Shown here: piece after piece, positions 27,803 to 35,265 of the stretch
Position numbering within the stretch: position 1 is the stretch's first letter
Layout of the letters: each line of letters starts with the position of its first letter
Assembly: GCF_900167945.1 (NCBI RefSeq)
Contig: NZ_FUZA01000001.1
Location: 62,001-126,000, forward strand
Reading direction: 5' to 3'
From: Dyadobacter psychrophilus
Lineage (GTDB): Bacteria > Bacteroidota > Bacteroidia > Cytophagales > Spirosomataceae
Length of the DNA stretch: 64,000 bases
Program-made: the position numbers and the translations under genes
The notes under the pieces: model-generated
What the model was told of the DNA's origin: nothing
Databases searched by the model: none
What the model saw: the letters and a program-made list of their open reading frames with translations, nothing else

Positions 27803-27824
27803 ACACAGAAATCAATAGTTAACT

Positions 27825-28955
27825 ATGCGCTTCCTTGCACTGATATCGACATTATTGCTAGCCAGTTGGATCAATCAAAACCTGATTGCGCAATCGCATT
27901 TGAGTTGGAAATATGCCAGGCTTACAGCTGGAATGGACACGGTTGGCAGACTATCCGATAGTGCGGAATTAAGCAGGACACTATATACGATCGCATACGG
28001 ATCGACCGATAAACGCTTTCCTAATCAGCTGCTGAAAACGATAGATTCTGCCAAGATAGGCCAGGCGGTTGGGCGCATTTTAAAGGATACTTCGCAATGG
28101 AAATTGCAGGTTCTTGCTATTGAACCTTTGGCAGAACCTTACAGGGAACTTCGCAAAACCGTTGATTCGATCTCATTAGCTGGAAGTGATTCCTTGCTCC
28201 AATGGCAAACAATCGCGCATGCTTTGAACGAATACCGGATTATCAACCGGTTGGCCGGCCAAATGATTGTATTGGTCAACCTTCCGTCGGCTACACTCAG
28301 GGTTCTTGATCCAGCTGGGCGCGTGATTTTAAAGTGCAAAGTTATCGTGGGAAGCCCGCGCACACCCACACCTATTTTTGCCGCAAACCTGACCAGGGTT
28401 ATAACCTATCCTTATTGGAATGTGCCCCGATCGATAGCGGTGAAGGAATTTCTACCGAAAATAAAGAAGGATCCCACCGGATTTCTGGATGATATGAAAA
28501 TGCAGGTGATTTCGCCACAAGGTAAACTGATTAGTCCGGAAATGATCGATTGGAAAAGTTTGTCAGCGAAAAATTTCCCATTCCGTTTAAGACAATCTAC
28601 AGGATGTGACAACGCATTAGGAGTGATCAAATTTGATCTGGACAGCCCTTATGACGTGTACCTGCATGATACCAACCATCGGGAGTTATTCAGCAAAAAA
28701 TACCGCTTTCTTAGTCATGGTTGCATCCGGGTCGCCGAGCCCGTTAAACTTGCCAACTTGTTAATGGGAAAAGAATGGCTCTCCGATGCGTTTATAGAAG
28801 CCCGTTACAACAACTTGCCTTCAAAATCATATCCTCTACCTCACACCGTCCCGGTTGTTATCACCTACATGCTGGTGGAAGCAGATGCCGGATTAGTCTA
28901 TTACCAGGATATCTATAAAGCACTTGCCAATAAACCCATCACTTTCACCCGATAA
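27825..28955 (+). CDS. L,D-transpeptidase (YkuD/YcbB family)
   Basis: This 376-residue exported protein has a signal peptide (MRFLALISTLLLASWINQNLIAQ). The YkuD catalytic domain lies at about residues 160-320: VYLHDTNHRELF followed by FLSHGCIRVAEP, which holds the active-site cysteine and histidine. Such enzymes make 3-3 cross-links in peptidoglycan or attach proteins to it, and are linked to stationary-phase walls. It heads a six-gene run ending with two universal stress proteins. A Fnr/Crp-like site and -7 box lie upstream. Confidence 0.9.
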   Translation: MRFLALISTLLLASWINQNLIAQSHLSWKYARLTAGMDTVGRLSDSAELSRTLYTIAYGSTDKRFPNQLLKTIDSAKIGQAVGRILKDTSQWKLQVLAIEPLAEPYRELRKTVDSISLAGSDSLLQWQTIAHALNEYRIINRLAGQMIVLVNLPSATLRVLDPAGRVILKCKVIVGSPRTPTPIFAANLTRVITYPYWNVPRSIAVKEFLPKIKKDPTGFLDDMKMQVISPQGKLISPEMIDWKSLSAKNFPFRLRQSTGCDNALGVIKFDLDSPYDVYLHDTNHRELFSKKYRFLSHGCIRVAEPVKLANLLMGKEWLSDAFIEARYNNLPSKSYPLPHTVPVVITYMLVEADAGLVYYQDIYKALANKPITFTR

Positions 28956-28958
28956 ACA

Positions 28959-29474
28959 ATGGAAACATACGGAATATCACCGCTCGCATTCTGGGGTGCA
29001 TATGCTGCCAGCAATCTGGTTGCCATAACCCTAATCTGGACTGCTAAAAAGCATCCTGGATTTACCAGGGCCGCTTTTTTTATGATTTTTATTGGGGCTG
29101 CGGCAGCGAATACCTACATGGCCATTGACTCCCCTTGGGCTTATCAGGATTATGCCGATACCGCTGTTCCTCTTTACAAACAATTTATTCTGGGCGCCTT
29201 TGAAGCTATCATTACGCCGATGATCCTGCTCATTGCACTCGCACAACTTTTGATTGCATTGTCAATGCTATTCAGAGGCCAGCCTCTCATTACCGGGTGC
29301 TGGGCTGGCATTATTTTCGGGATCAGCATCGCCCCACTGGGTTTATATGCTGCTTTCCCCGCAACCCTTTTGATGGCAGTAGCCTTATTTGTATTGCAGA
29401 AGAATGATGGTGTGGAGGCTAAAAAGAAAAAACCGTCCAAGCTGTCACGGATCGCTGCTCACGCATTAAAATAA
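28959..29474 (+). CDS. Four-TM membrane protein, paralogue of the one at 56222
   Basis: This 171-residue protein has about four hydrophobic segments and a lysine-rich tail (EAKKKKPSK). I do not know the family. It is clearly related to the 160-residue protein at 56222-56704: both start with an FWxxYxxSNL segment and end with a GCWxG...PLGL-AAFPA block before LQK. The gene begins 3 bases after the transpeptidase stop and ends 4 bases before the CoA-transferase gene. Confidence 0.78.
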   Translation: METYGISPLAFWGAYAASNLVAITLIWTAKKHPGFTRAAFFMIFIGAAAANTYMAIDSPWAYQDYADTAVPLYKQFILGAFEAIITPMILLIALAQLLIALSMLFRGQPLITGCWAGIIFGISIAPLGLYAAFPATLLMAVALFVLQKNDGVEAKKKKPSKLSRIAAHALK

Positions 29475-29478
29475 AATC

Positions 29479-31011
29479 ATGAAACAGGACTTATCACGGA
29501 TCGCCAATACGGGCTTGATCTCAAAGATCACAAATGAAAACGATGCCGCTTCCTTGATCCAAGATGGAATGGTTGTTGCTTCCAGCGGCTTTACAAAGTC
29601 AGGCGACAGCAAGGCCGTACTTTTGGCTTTATCACAAAGGGCCGAATTTGATCCCCTAAAAATCACATTGATTACAGGCGCCTCGCTCGGTCAGCAAACC
29701 GACGCCCGTCTAGCCACCCTGGGAGCTATATCACTACGATTGCCCTTTCAGGCTGACGCTGTTATGAGGACGCTGATCAATGAAGGGCAGCTGATGTACA
29801 TCGATGAAAACCTGGGGGAAACGGCGATGCACCTTAAAACGGGGGTCTTTGGCGATATCGACATAGCAGTCATTGAAGCATCATCCATCAAGGAGGACGG
29901 AAGTATTGTACCGACCACCTCCGTGGGTAATTCTGCGATTTTCGCAGCGCTGGCCAAGCAGATCATTGTCGAAATTAACCTATCCGTTCCAGCTGATATA
30001 GAAGGCATCCACGATATTTTTCTGACTGGAAAATACCCCGACAAGGCAGTGATACCTATCACCAGCGCTGGGCAACGCGTTGGTCGCAGCAGCATTCCCT
30101 GCAACCCGGAAAAGATAGCAGGTATCGTGTTCACGGATAAAAAAGACAGCCCTGCCGATATTCTTGCGCCTGATAAAACAACCGAAAAAATAGCCTCCTG
30201 TATTCTGGAATTTCTTGGTAATGAAGTGCGTGCGGGGCGTTTGACGAAAGCGCTTTTGCCGCTGCAAGCAGGTATTGGGAAAGTTGCCAATGCAGTTTTG
30301 CAGGGTTTTGCCGCCAGTGATTTCGAGCATTTAACCATCTATTCAGAAGTGTTGCAGGACAGCACCTTCGATCTTTTCGACGCCGGTAAAGTTGATTTCG
30401 CATCGGGGTCTTCTATCACTGTTTCTGAATCATGCTATCAGCACATTTTTAACAATTGGGAGAAATATAAAGACAAAATCCTGCTTCGCCCCCAGGATGT
30501 TACAAACGCCGCTGAGGTGATCAGCAGGCTGGGCGTCATAGCCATCAATACTGCACTGGAGTGTGATCTGTATGGCAACGTTAATTCTTCCCATATCGCG
30601 GGCACACATATCATGAATGGGATTGGAGGTTCGGCTGATTTCGCTCAGAACAGCTATCTGAGCATTTTTGTGACCGAGTCGACTTGTAAGGGAAACACCA
30701 TATCCCGAATTGTGCCGATGGTATCGCACGTAGACCATTCTGAGCACGATGTCGATATTTTGGTTACAGAACAGGGTTTAGCTGACCTACGAGGCCTTGC
30801 GCCACGCCAAAAAGCGAAGGCCATCTTGCAAAACTGTGTCCACCCTGCATACCGAGACATGCTAGAAGAATATTTTATGGAAGCCTGCAAACGAGGTGGC
30901 CAAACGCCTCATGTTATTGAAAAAGCCTTCGACTGGTATAAGGATCTGCGACTGACCGGGTCGATGAAACGGCAACACAGTATTCAAGAGTCTTCTCTAG
31001 ATAAGCTTTAA
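29479..31011 (+). CDS. Acetyl-CoA hydrolase/succinyl-CoA:acetate CoA-transferase family
   Basis: This 510-residue protein is of the Ach1/Cat1/AarC family. It shows the start GFTKSGDSKAVLLAL, the likely catalytic glutamate in YSEVLQDS, the GIGGSADFAQNSYLSIF glycine-rich CoA loop, and the C-terminal TEQGLADLRGLAPRQKAKAI motif. It would move CoA between acetate and succinate or release acetate, so it fits energy metabolism under low oxygen. It lies in the same operon as the L,D-transpeptidase and universal stress protein genes. Confidence 0.92.
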   Translation: MKQDLSRIANTGLISKITNENDAASLIQDGMVVASSGFTKSGDSKAVLLALSQRAEFDPLKITLITGASLGQQTDARLATLGAISLRLPFQADAVMRTLINEGQLMYIDENLGETAMHLKTGVFGDIDIAVIEASSIKEDGSIVPTTSVGNSAIFAALAKQIIVEINLSVPADIEGIHDIFLTGKYPDKAVIPITSAGQRVGRSSIPCNPEKIAGIVFTDKKDSPADILAPDKTTEKIASCILEFLGNEVRAGRLTKALLPLQAGIGKVANAVLQGFAASDFEHLTIYSEVLQDSTFDLFDAGKVDFASGSSITVSESCYQHIFNNWEKYKDKILLRPQDVTNAAEVISRLGVIAINTALECDLYGNVNSSHIAGTHIMNGIGGSADFAQNSYLSIFVTESTCKGNTISRIVPMVSHVDHSEHDVDILVTEQGLADLRGLAPRQKAKAILQNCVHPAYRDMLEEYFMEACKRGGQTPHVIEKAFDWYKDLRLTGSMKRQHSIQESSLDKL

Positions 31012-31032
31012 GTGACTTCTAACCAATAAAAC

Positions 31033-31434
31033 ATGAAAGCTCTACCGATTGCTATCCTATCGTTGATACTGTTGACATTTTCATGCGATGACCACGTCAT
31101 CCCTAATGGCAATCTATTGCTTAAAACGCTGCCATTCGAGCACGTTAATACAACCACGATTTTTAAAATTCAGGTTGATCATCAAGGTAAAAAGCCTGTG
31201 ATCGAATACGGAATTGTTTACACTGCCTACTTCCGGGGTGCCGGCAATCACAAGCTGGACCCAACCGTTGATGATATCAAAATCATATTTGACACTCCGT
31301 TCATGTTGGGAATCAACCAGTTTGATTATACAAAGGATTTTATCAACGGAAAAACATTTTTTTACTACCGGGCTTACGCGATCCTTGACGATGGGTCGGT
31401 CATTTATGGCAACCGAATTAGTTTCACGATTTAA
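31033..31434 (+). CDS. Small lipoprotein, unknown function
   Basis: This 133-residue protein has a lipoprotein signal (LILLTFSC, Cys about residue 18). The remainder is predicted beta-rich, with a fibronectin-like feel (VIEYGIVYTAYFRG, FFYYRAYAILDDGSVIYGN). This resembles Bacteroidota surface lipoprotein domains, but I cannot name it. It sits 21 bases after the CoA-transferase gene and 29 bases before a universal stress protein gene. Confidence 0.72.
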   Translation: MKALPIAILSLILLTFSCDDHVIPNGNLLLKTLPFEHVNTTTIFKIQVDHQGKKPVIEYGIVYTAYFRGAGNHKLDPTVDDIKIIFDTPFMLGINQFDYTKDFINGKTFFYYRAYAILDDGSVIYGNRISFTI

Positions 31435-31463
31435 TCAAAAGGCTCATCCAAATCGAAGCAATA

Positions 31464-32303
31464 ATGAAAAATATTCTTTTAGCAATCAATCCGGAAAAAC
31501 CCAGCATTCCGTGTATGCAGTTTGGATGCTACCTGGCGCAGCTGACACAATCCAGACTTACCGCCGTTTTTGTAGAAAAGCACCTGGCAGATAAATCGCC
31601 CGCTTTGAAAACAGTTTTTGGCGTACCTTACGTGGAGACGATCCTTGCCAGTGACCTGCCCGGTTATGCTGAGCATGAAGAAATGCGTGCCATATACCAG
31701 GAGACATTCACGAAAATTTGTGAAGACAGGGGCGTGCGCCACAGCATAAACCAGGATCTAACCTCCCCACTAGACGGACTCATCCAGGAAAGTAGGTTCG
31801 CGGATCTGCTGGTAATAGCCAGGGATACCAGTTTAGAACACAAAACCGGACAGTCACCCTCGGATTTTGTAAAAGATATTATTGCCAAAGCCGAATGCCC
31901 TGTGATAGTGGCCCCCATTACATTTACCGAAATTGATGAAATCCTGCTGGCCTATGATGAAAGCCGTTCCTCGGCATTTGCCGTCAAACAGTTCAGCTAT
32001 CTCTTTCCGGAAATGGACGAATTAAAACTAACGATGCTACATGTAAATGAAAGTGGGCATGAGAATGAAGTACAAAGAGAAAAGCTTTCGCACTGGCTAA
32101 GCGCACACTTCAATTATGCCGCCTTCAAAATTACGACTGGTAAAGCAGGTTCTGAACTCTACAAACACTTGTATAATAAAAAAAGAACATTGGTCATCAT
32201 GGGTTCTTATGGCCGAACTTCATTTTCTACGCTGCTATTGCCGAGCACAGCCGATTCGCTGCTGGAAAACCTGGACTTGCCATTCTTTTTTGCTCACCAT
32301 TAA
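31464..32303 (+). CDS. Universal stress protein, tandem-domain (A)
   Basis: This 279-residue protein has two UspA-like alpha/beta domains, residues about 1-150 and 155-279. The first starts MKNILLAINPEKPS with the LAxxxxAxLTxVFVE pattern. The second holds a nucleotide-loop-like end LVIMGSYGRTSFSTLLLPSTADSLL. The ATP motif G-2X-G-9X-G-S/T is degenerate. Together with the next gene it forms a related pair. Confidence 0.88.
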   Translation: MKNILLAINPEKPSIPCMQFGCYLAQLTQSRLTAVFVEKHLADKSPALKTVFGVPYVETILASDLPGYAEHEEMRAIYQETFTKICEDRGVRHSINQDLTSPLDGLIQESRFADLLVIARDTSLEHKTGQSPSDFVKDIIAKAECPVIVAPITFTEIDEILLAYDESRSSAFAVKQFSYLFPEMDELKLTMLHVNESGHENEVQREKLSHWLSAHFNYAAFKITTGKAGSELYKHLYNKKRTLVIMGSYGRTSFSTLLLPSTADSLLENLDLPFFFAHH

Positions 32304-32314
32304 ACCAGAAACTT

Positions 32315-33151
32315 ATGAAAAAGATCATTGCGGCCATCGACGGCCTTAAATACGCAGAAAGTACTGTACAATTTGCCATTCAGATTGCCCGTGAAACTCA
32401 GTCCCATCTGGTCGGGGTGTTTCTTGAAGATTTCAGCTATCATAGTTATTCCATTTATGAGCTGGCGCCCCGGCTCGAACCCTGGGAGCAGCAACTCCGC
32501 AAGCTTAATGAGCAAGACCTTGTTTCAAGGGCAGAATCGGTTGAGAAATTTACCGCGCTTTGCCATAAAGCCGACATTGAATTTAACATCCACCACGACC
32601 GGAATTTTGCATTGCCAGAATTATTGCACGAAACGGTTTACGCCGATCTTTTGATCATTGGAAAAAATGAAACCTTGTCCCCTTTTCCGCACGTGCCACC
32701 CACCGGATTTCTGCGTGATCTATTGGGTGATATCCAGTGCCCGGTGCTGGTAGTACCCGAAGATTTCGAGCTAGTTGATAAGATTGTACTTTTATACGAC
32801 GGGCAGCCTTCTTCCATGTTTGCCATCAAGATGTTTAGCTATTTGTTACCGTTCATGAAAATGCTTCCAGTGGAAATACTAACCGTTAAACCACAGGATG
32901 AGAACCTGCACGTGCCGGACAACCGCCTTATGAAGGAGTTTTCCAGGAGACACTTTCACAATGCCAGTTATCATGTGCTACATGGAGCTGCGGAACAAGA
33001 AATTGTGAAGTATTTAAAAGAAAGTGAGCGGCCACCGCTGGTTGTATTAGGGGCTTATCAGCGAAGCCTGGTGTCGCGGTGGTTTCGTCAAAGTATGGCA
33101 GACGTGCTTATGGAAAAATTGGATAGCCCACTTTTTATAGCACATACATAA
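32315..33151 (+). CDS. Universal stress protein, tandem-domain (B)
   Basis: This 278-residue protein follows the previous gene after 11 bases. It starts MKKIIAAIDGLKYAESTVQFAIQIA, a classic Usp opening, and has two domains. The second ends with LVVLGAYQRSLVSRWFRQSMADVL in place of the usual ATP loop, so nucleotide binding may be lost. Its stop codon is inside a perfect 19-bp stem that it shares with the convergent universal stress protein gene. Confidence 0.88.
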   Translation: MKKIIAAIDGLKYAESTVQFAIQIARETQSHLVGVFLEDFSYHSYSIYELAPRLEPWEQQLRKLNEQDLVSRAESVEKFTALCHKADIEFNIHHDRNFALPELLHETVYADLLIIGKNETLSPFPHVPPTGFLRDLLGDIQCPVLVVPEDFELVDKIVLLYDGQPSSMFAIKMFSYLLPFMKMLPVEILTVKPQDENLHVPDNRLMKEFSRRHFHNASYHVLHGAAEQEIVKYLKESERPPLVVLGAYQRSLVSRWFRQSMADVLMEKLDSPLFIAHT

Positions 33152-33192
33152 AGGCAAAATGACCGGGCTACATGCCCGGTCATTTTGCCTTT
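33150..33192. terminator. Bidirectional terminator hairpin between convergent usp genes
   Basis: The arms at 33150-33168 and 33174-33192 are exact complements of 19 bp around a TACAT loop. The stem carries A-rich and T-rich ends, so it can serve transcription from both sides. It overlaps the stop codons of both genes. Confidence 0.85.
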
Positions 33193-33998
33193 ATTAAGCT
33201 CGATGCCTGAGATTGCTGCACGCAGGTCCAGGTTAGTAAGTGTGCGTGATTGGCCACGTCAGCCGAAACGCTAAACCGGTACATATGTGCAGCATCCATT
33301 GACCCATGAGTGGTCATAGCGATCATATCCGCATTGATCTCTTTGGCAAAGTGAAGGATACCATCTTTTTCGTCGGTGTCTTTGACGATGTTAATGGTAA
33401 AGTTTGTCAGACCGTGAAACGCTGCATAGTCCTTCAATTCTTGCATTAAGATCAATTTATTTATCCCGAGGGTAGTATCAACCCGCAGCAAATGCAGCCG
33501 CGCATTCAGCAAAGCCTGCAGCTTTTTAAGCTGGCCCGTTCCATAGTTATTTCCCAGAACCAGATCGCAGGGAAAAACTATATTTCTGAGATTTTTCAAA
33601 TGCGACTGCTGATTGACAGCAAAAACTGGCACAGGAGAGCGTCGGAGAATCTTTTCAACATTTGAACCGATAAATGTACTCTCCCACCCGCGGGAGCCGC
33701 GCGTGCCCATCACAATCAGATCCACTGACTCTTCAGTAATCAGGTCCAAGACCGCTGGCAATAGCCTACCAATTCGAATCGTGTGAATAATATTAATCGG
33801 TTGGCTGATCTTTACCACGAAGTTTTCAAACTCGGCTTTATAACGCTCCGAAACGATCGGATTTTCGTCTACTTGCTGTTGACTAATTGCCGACAGCACA
33901 ATAACGACTCCGGATGTTGCCTGAGCTAATTCGACAGCAAATTCAAGCCCACGTCGCGCTGAAACGGAAAAATCGCAAGGCACAAGTATTTTTTGCAT
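33180..33998 (-). CDS. Universal stress protein, tandem-domain (C)
   Basis: Translation most likely starts at the ATG at 33998 (MQKILVPCDFSVSARRGLEFAVELA), giving 272 residues. The longer frame to 34142 adds a basic, Usp-unlike leader inside the BON gene. Domain 1 keeps the ATP-binding pattern VMGTRGSRGWESTFIGSNVEKILRRSPVPVF. Domain 2 ends with MIAMTTHGSMDAAHMYRFSVSADV. It is the third gene of a minus-strand operon that starts at 35133. Confidence 0.9.
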   Translation of the reverse strand: MQKILVPCDFSVSARRGLEFAVELAQATSGVVIVLSAISQQQVDENPIVSERYKAEFENFVVKISQPINIIHTIRIGRLLPAVLDLITEESVDLIVMGTRGSRGWESTFIGSNVEKILRRSPVPVFAVNQQSHLKNLRNIVFPCDLVLGNNYGTGQLKKLQALLNARLHLLRVDTTLGINKLILMQELKDYAAFHGLTNFTINIVKDTDEKDGILHFAKEINADMIAMTTHGSMDAAHMYRFSVSADVANHAHLLTWTCVQQSQASSLIKAK

Positions 33999-34012
33999 TT
34001 CCCCAGAGAGTA

Positions 34013-34249
34013 TTAATTGGAGTGAAGTCGGGAAAAGGTTAGATTGTTCGTAATGCCATAAACGCCCAGGACACTCTCGACACTTTCCTGGACAAGTTGT
34101 CTGTCGGACTCTTGATCTACTTTTCCTTCCAGAGATACCCATCCCTCTTTGACAGATACCCGTATATCTTCATCATGAAGACGAGAGTTCTGGTGCAGGG
34201 TGCTGACGATATGCTTCATAAGCAAGGCGTCACTTATCCATGTTTTCAT
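34013..34249 (-). CDS. BON-domain protein, single domain
   Basis: Using the ATG at 34249 with AAAGG upstream, the protein has 78 residues and is essentially one BON domain (ISDALLMKHIVSTLHQNSRLHDEDIRVSVKEGWVSLEGKVD). BON domains bind membranes or ligands such as potassium-linked partners in Kbp. There is no signal peptide, so it should be cytoplasmic. It is related to the three-domain protein at 43509. A start at 34282 would overlap the upstream usp stop. Confidence 0.82.
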   Translation of the reverse strand: MKTWISDALLMKHIVSTLHQNSRLHDEDIRVSVKEGWVSLEGKVDQESDRQLVQESVESVLGVYGITNNLTFSRLHSN

Positions 34250-34281
34250 GTTAGATGACCTTTCTATGGGCTCGTAAAGCA

Positions 34282-35133
34282 TCAATTCTGCGGGTTAGCG
34301 TAAGTAAAAACAGTTCCGGTGGTATGATTAACCACACCTTCGGCAACGCTTCCTTTTAGCAAATGCTCAAATCCCTTGTATCCATGTGTGGACATGGCGA
34401 TAATCGAACCCGGCATCTTAGAAGCAAAATCTAAAATTCCTTTTTCCAAATTTGCACCCCGGCGCACATTCAGTGTATACCGTTCAAGGTTGTAGAAGTT
34501 GGCATAGCTCTGCAAGCTGGCTGTGGCCTGCTGATCATGGACCAAGCTCATTGGATAATTATTGATGTAAAGCACGTGCAGAATTGCACCAAAGAATGCT
34601 TGCAGTTTTTTGACCTCTGTCAAAAACTCATTTTCAGTCAAGTCCATTGATGTAGGCACGATAATATCCCGTATATCGTTTACATGCTGCGTTTGGTGGG
34701 TCACAAATACGGGAATTGGCGCGCGCCGCACGATTCTTTCGGAATTTGATCCGATAAAAAATTCCCGTAAGCCCTTCGCGCCAGTACTTGACATAACGAT
34801 CAGGTCAGCATTTTCGCGCTCAGCCACATTGAGGACTGTTTCAATCAAAGGACCGCGTTCGACAACAAGAGTGATCTTCACCGTCGCATCACCTAATGCC
34901 GTTTTCATATTTTCAAATTCATGCTCAGCATCCTGAATGAATACACTGATCGGCAATACAGGGTCGTTGAAGACATACGGTTGACCGGCCATGCCGTTAC
35001 CATACAAGTATTCAGGTTCAACGACATGGAGCACTTTTATCTCCCCAGGGCTAACCAGGGCAATTTCTTTGGCAAACTCCACTGCCTGGCGGGCAGCTTT
35101 TGAAAAATCGCAAGGTACTAATATCGTTTTCAT
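34282..35133 (-). CDS. Universal stress protein, tandem-domain (D)
   Basis: This 283-residue protein has two Usp domains. The first starts MKTILVPCDFSKAARQAVEFAKEIA and keeps the ATP loop VMSSTGAKGLREFFIGSNSERIVRRAPIPVF. The second ends AMSTHGYKGFEHLLKGSVAEGVV, also a good loop. It is closest to the proteins at 33180 and 46873. It is the first gene of its operon and has a palindrome and -7-like box upstream. Confidence 0.91.
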   Translation of the reverse strand: MKTILVPCDFSKAARQAVEFAKEIALVSPGEIKVLHVVEPEYLYGNGMAGQPYVFNDPVLPISVFIQDAEHEFENMKTALGDATVKITLVVERGPLIETVLNVAERENADLIVMSSTGAKGLREFFIGSNSERIVRRAPIPVFVTHQTQHVNDIRDIIVPTSMDLTENEFLTEVKKLQAFFGAILHVLYINNYPMSLVHDQQATASLQSYANFYNLERYTLNVRRGANLEKGILDFASKMPGSIIAMSTHGYKGFEHLLKGSVAEGVVNHTTGTVFTYANPQN

Positions 35134-35166
35134 GTGCAGGAATAGTAAGGTGAGCTATTTTTTCTG

Positions 35167-35234
35167 CCAAATTATCCTGATATGGAGCTATTTCCGATGA
35201 CCCAGCCTACTCTCCTAACTGACATTAGTCAGTT
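35167..35234 (-). promoter_or_regulatory. Candidate Fnr/Crp-type promoter of usp D operon
   Basis: The perfect 18-bp inverted repeat AACTGACATTAGTCAGTT (35217-35234) contains the TGA-N6-TCA core. Its centre is 51.5 bp from the minus-strand box TAATTTGG (35167-35174), five of six to TAnnTTTG. The start codon is 34 bases further. Confidence 0.58.
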
Positions 35235-35265
35235 TTACAGCAGTCGACTTACGGTTAGGTAATAC

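Noticed and set aside
29748..30338. 196-codon minus-strand frame inside the CoA-transferase gene
   Set aside because: It is antisense to a clear enzyme gene and has no domain pattern.
33999..34142. Long N-terminal extension of universal stress protein C
   Set aside because: The extension is basic, lies in the BON gene in another frame and precedes a normal Usp start at 33998.
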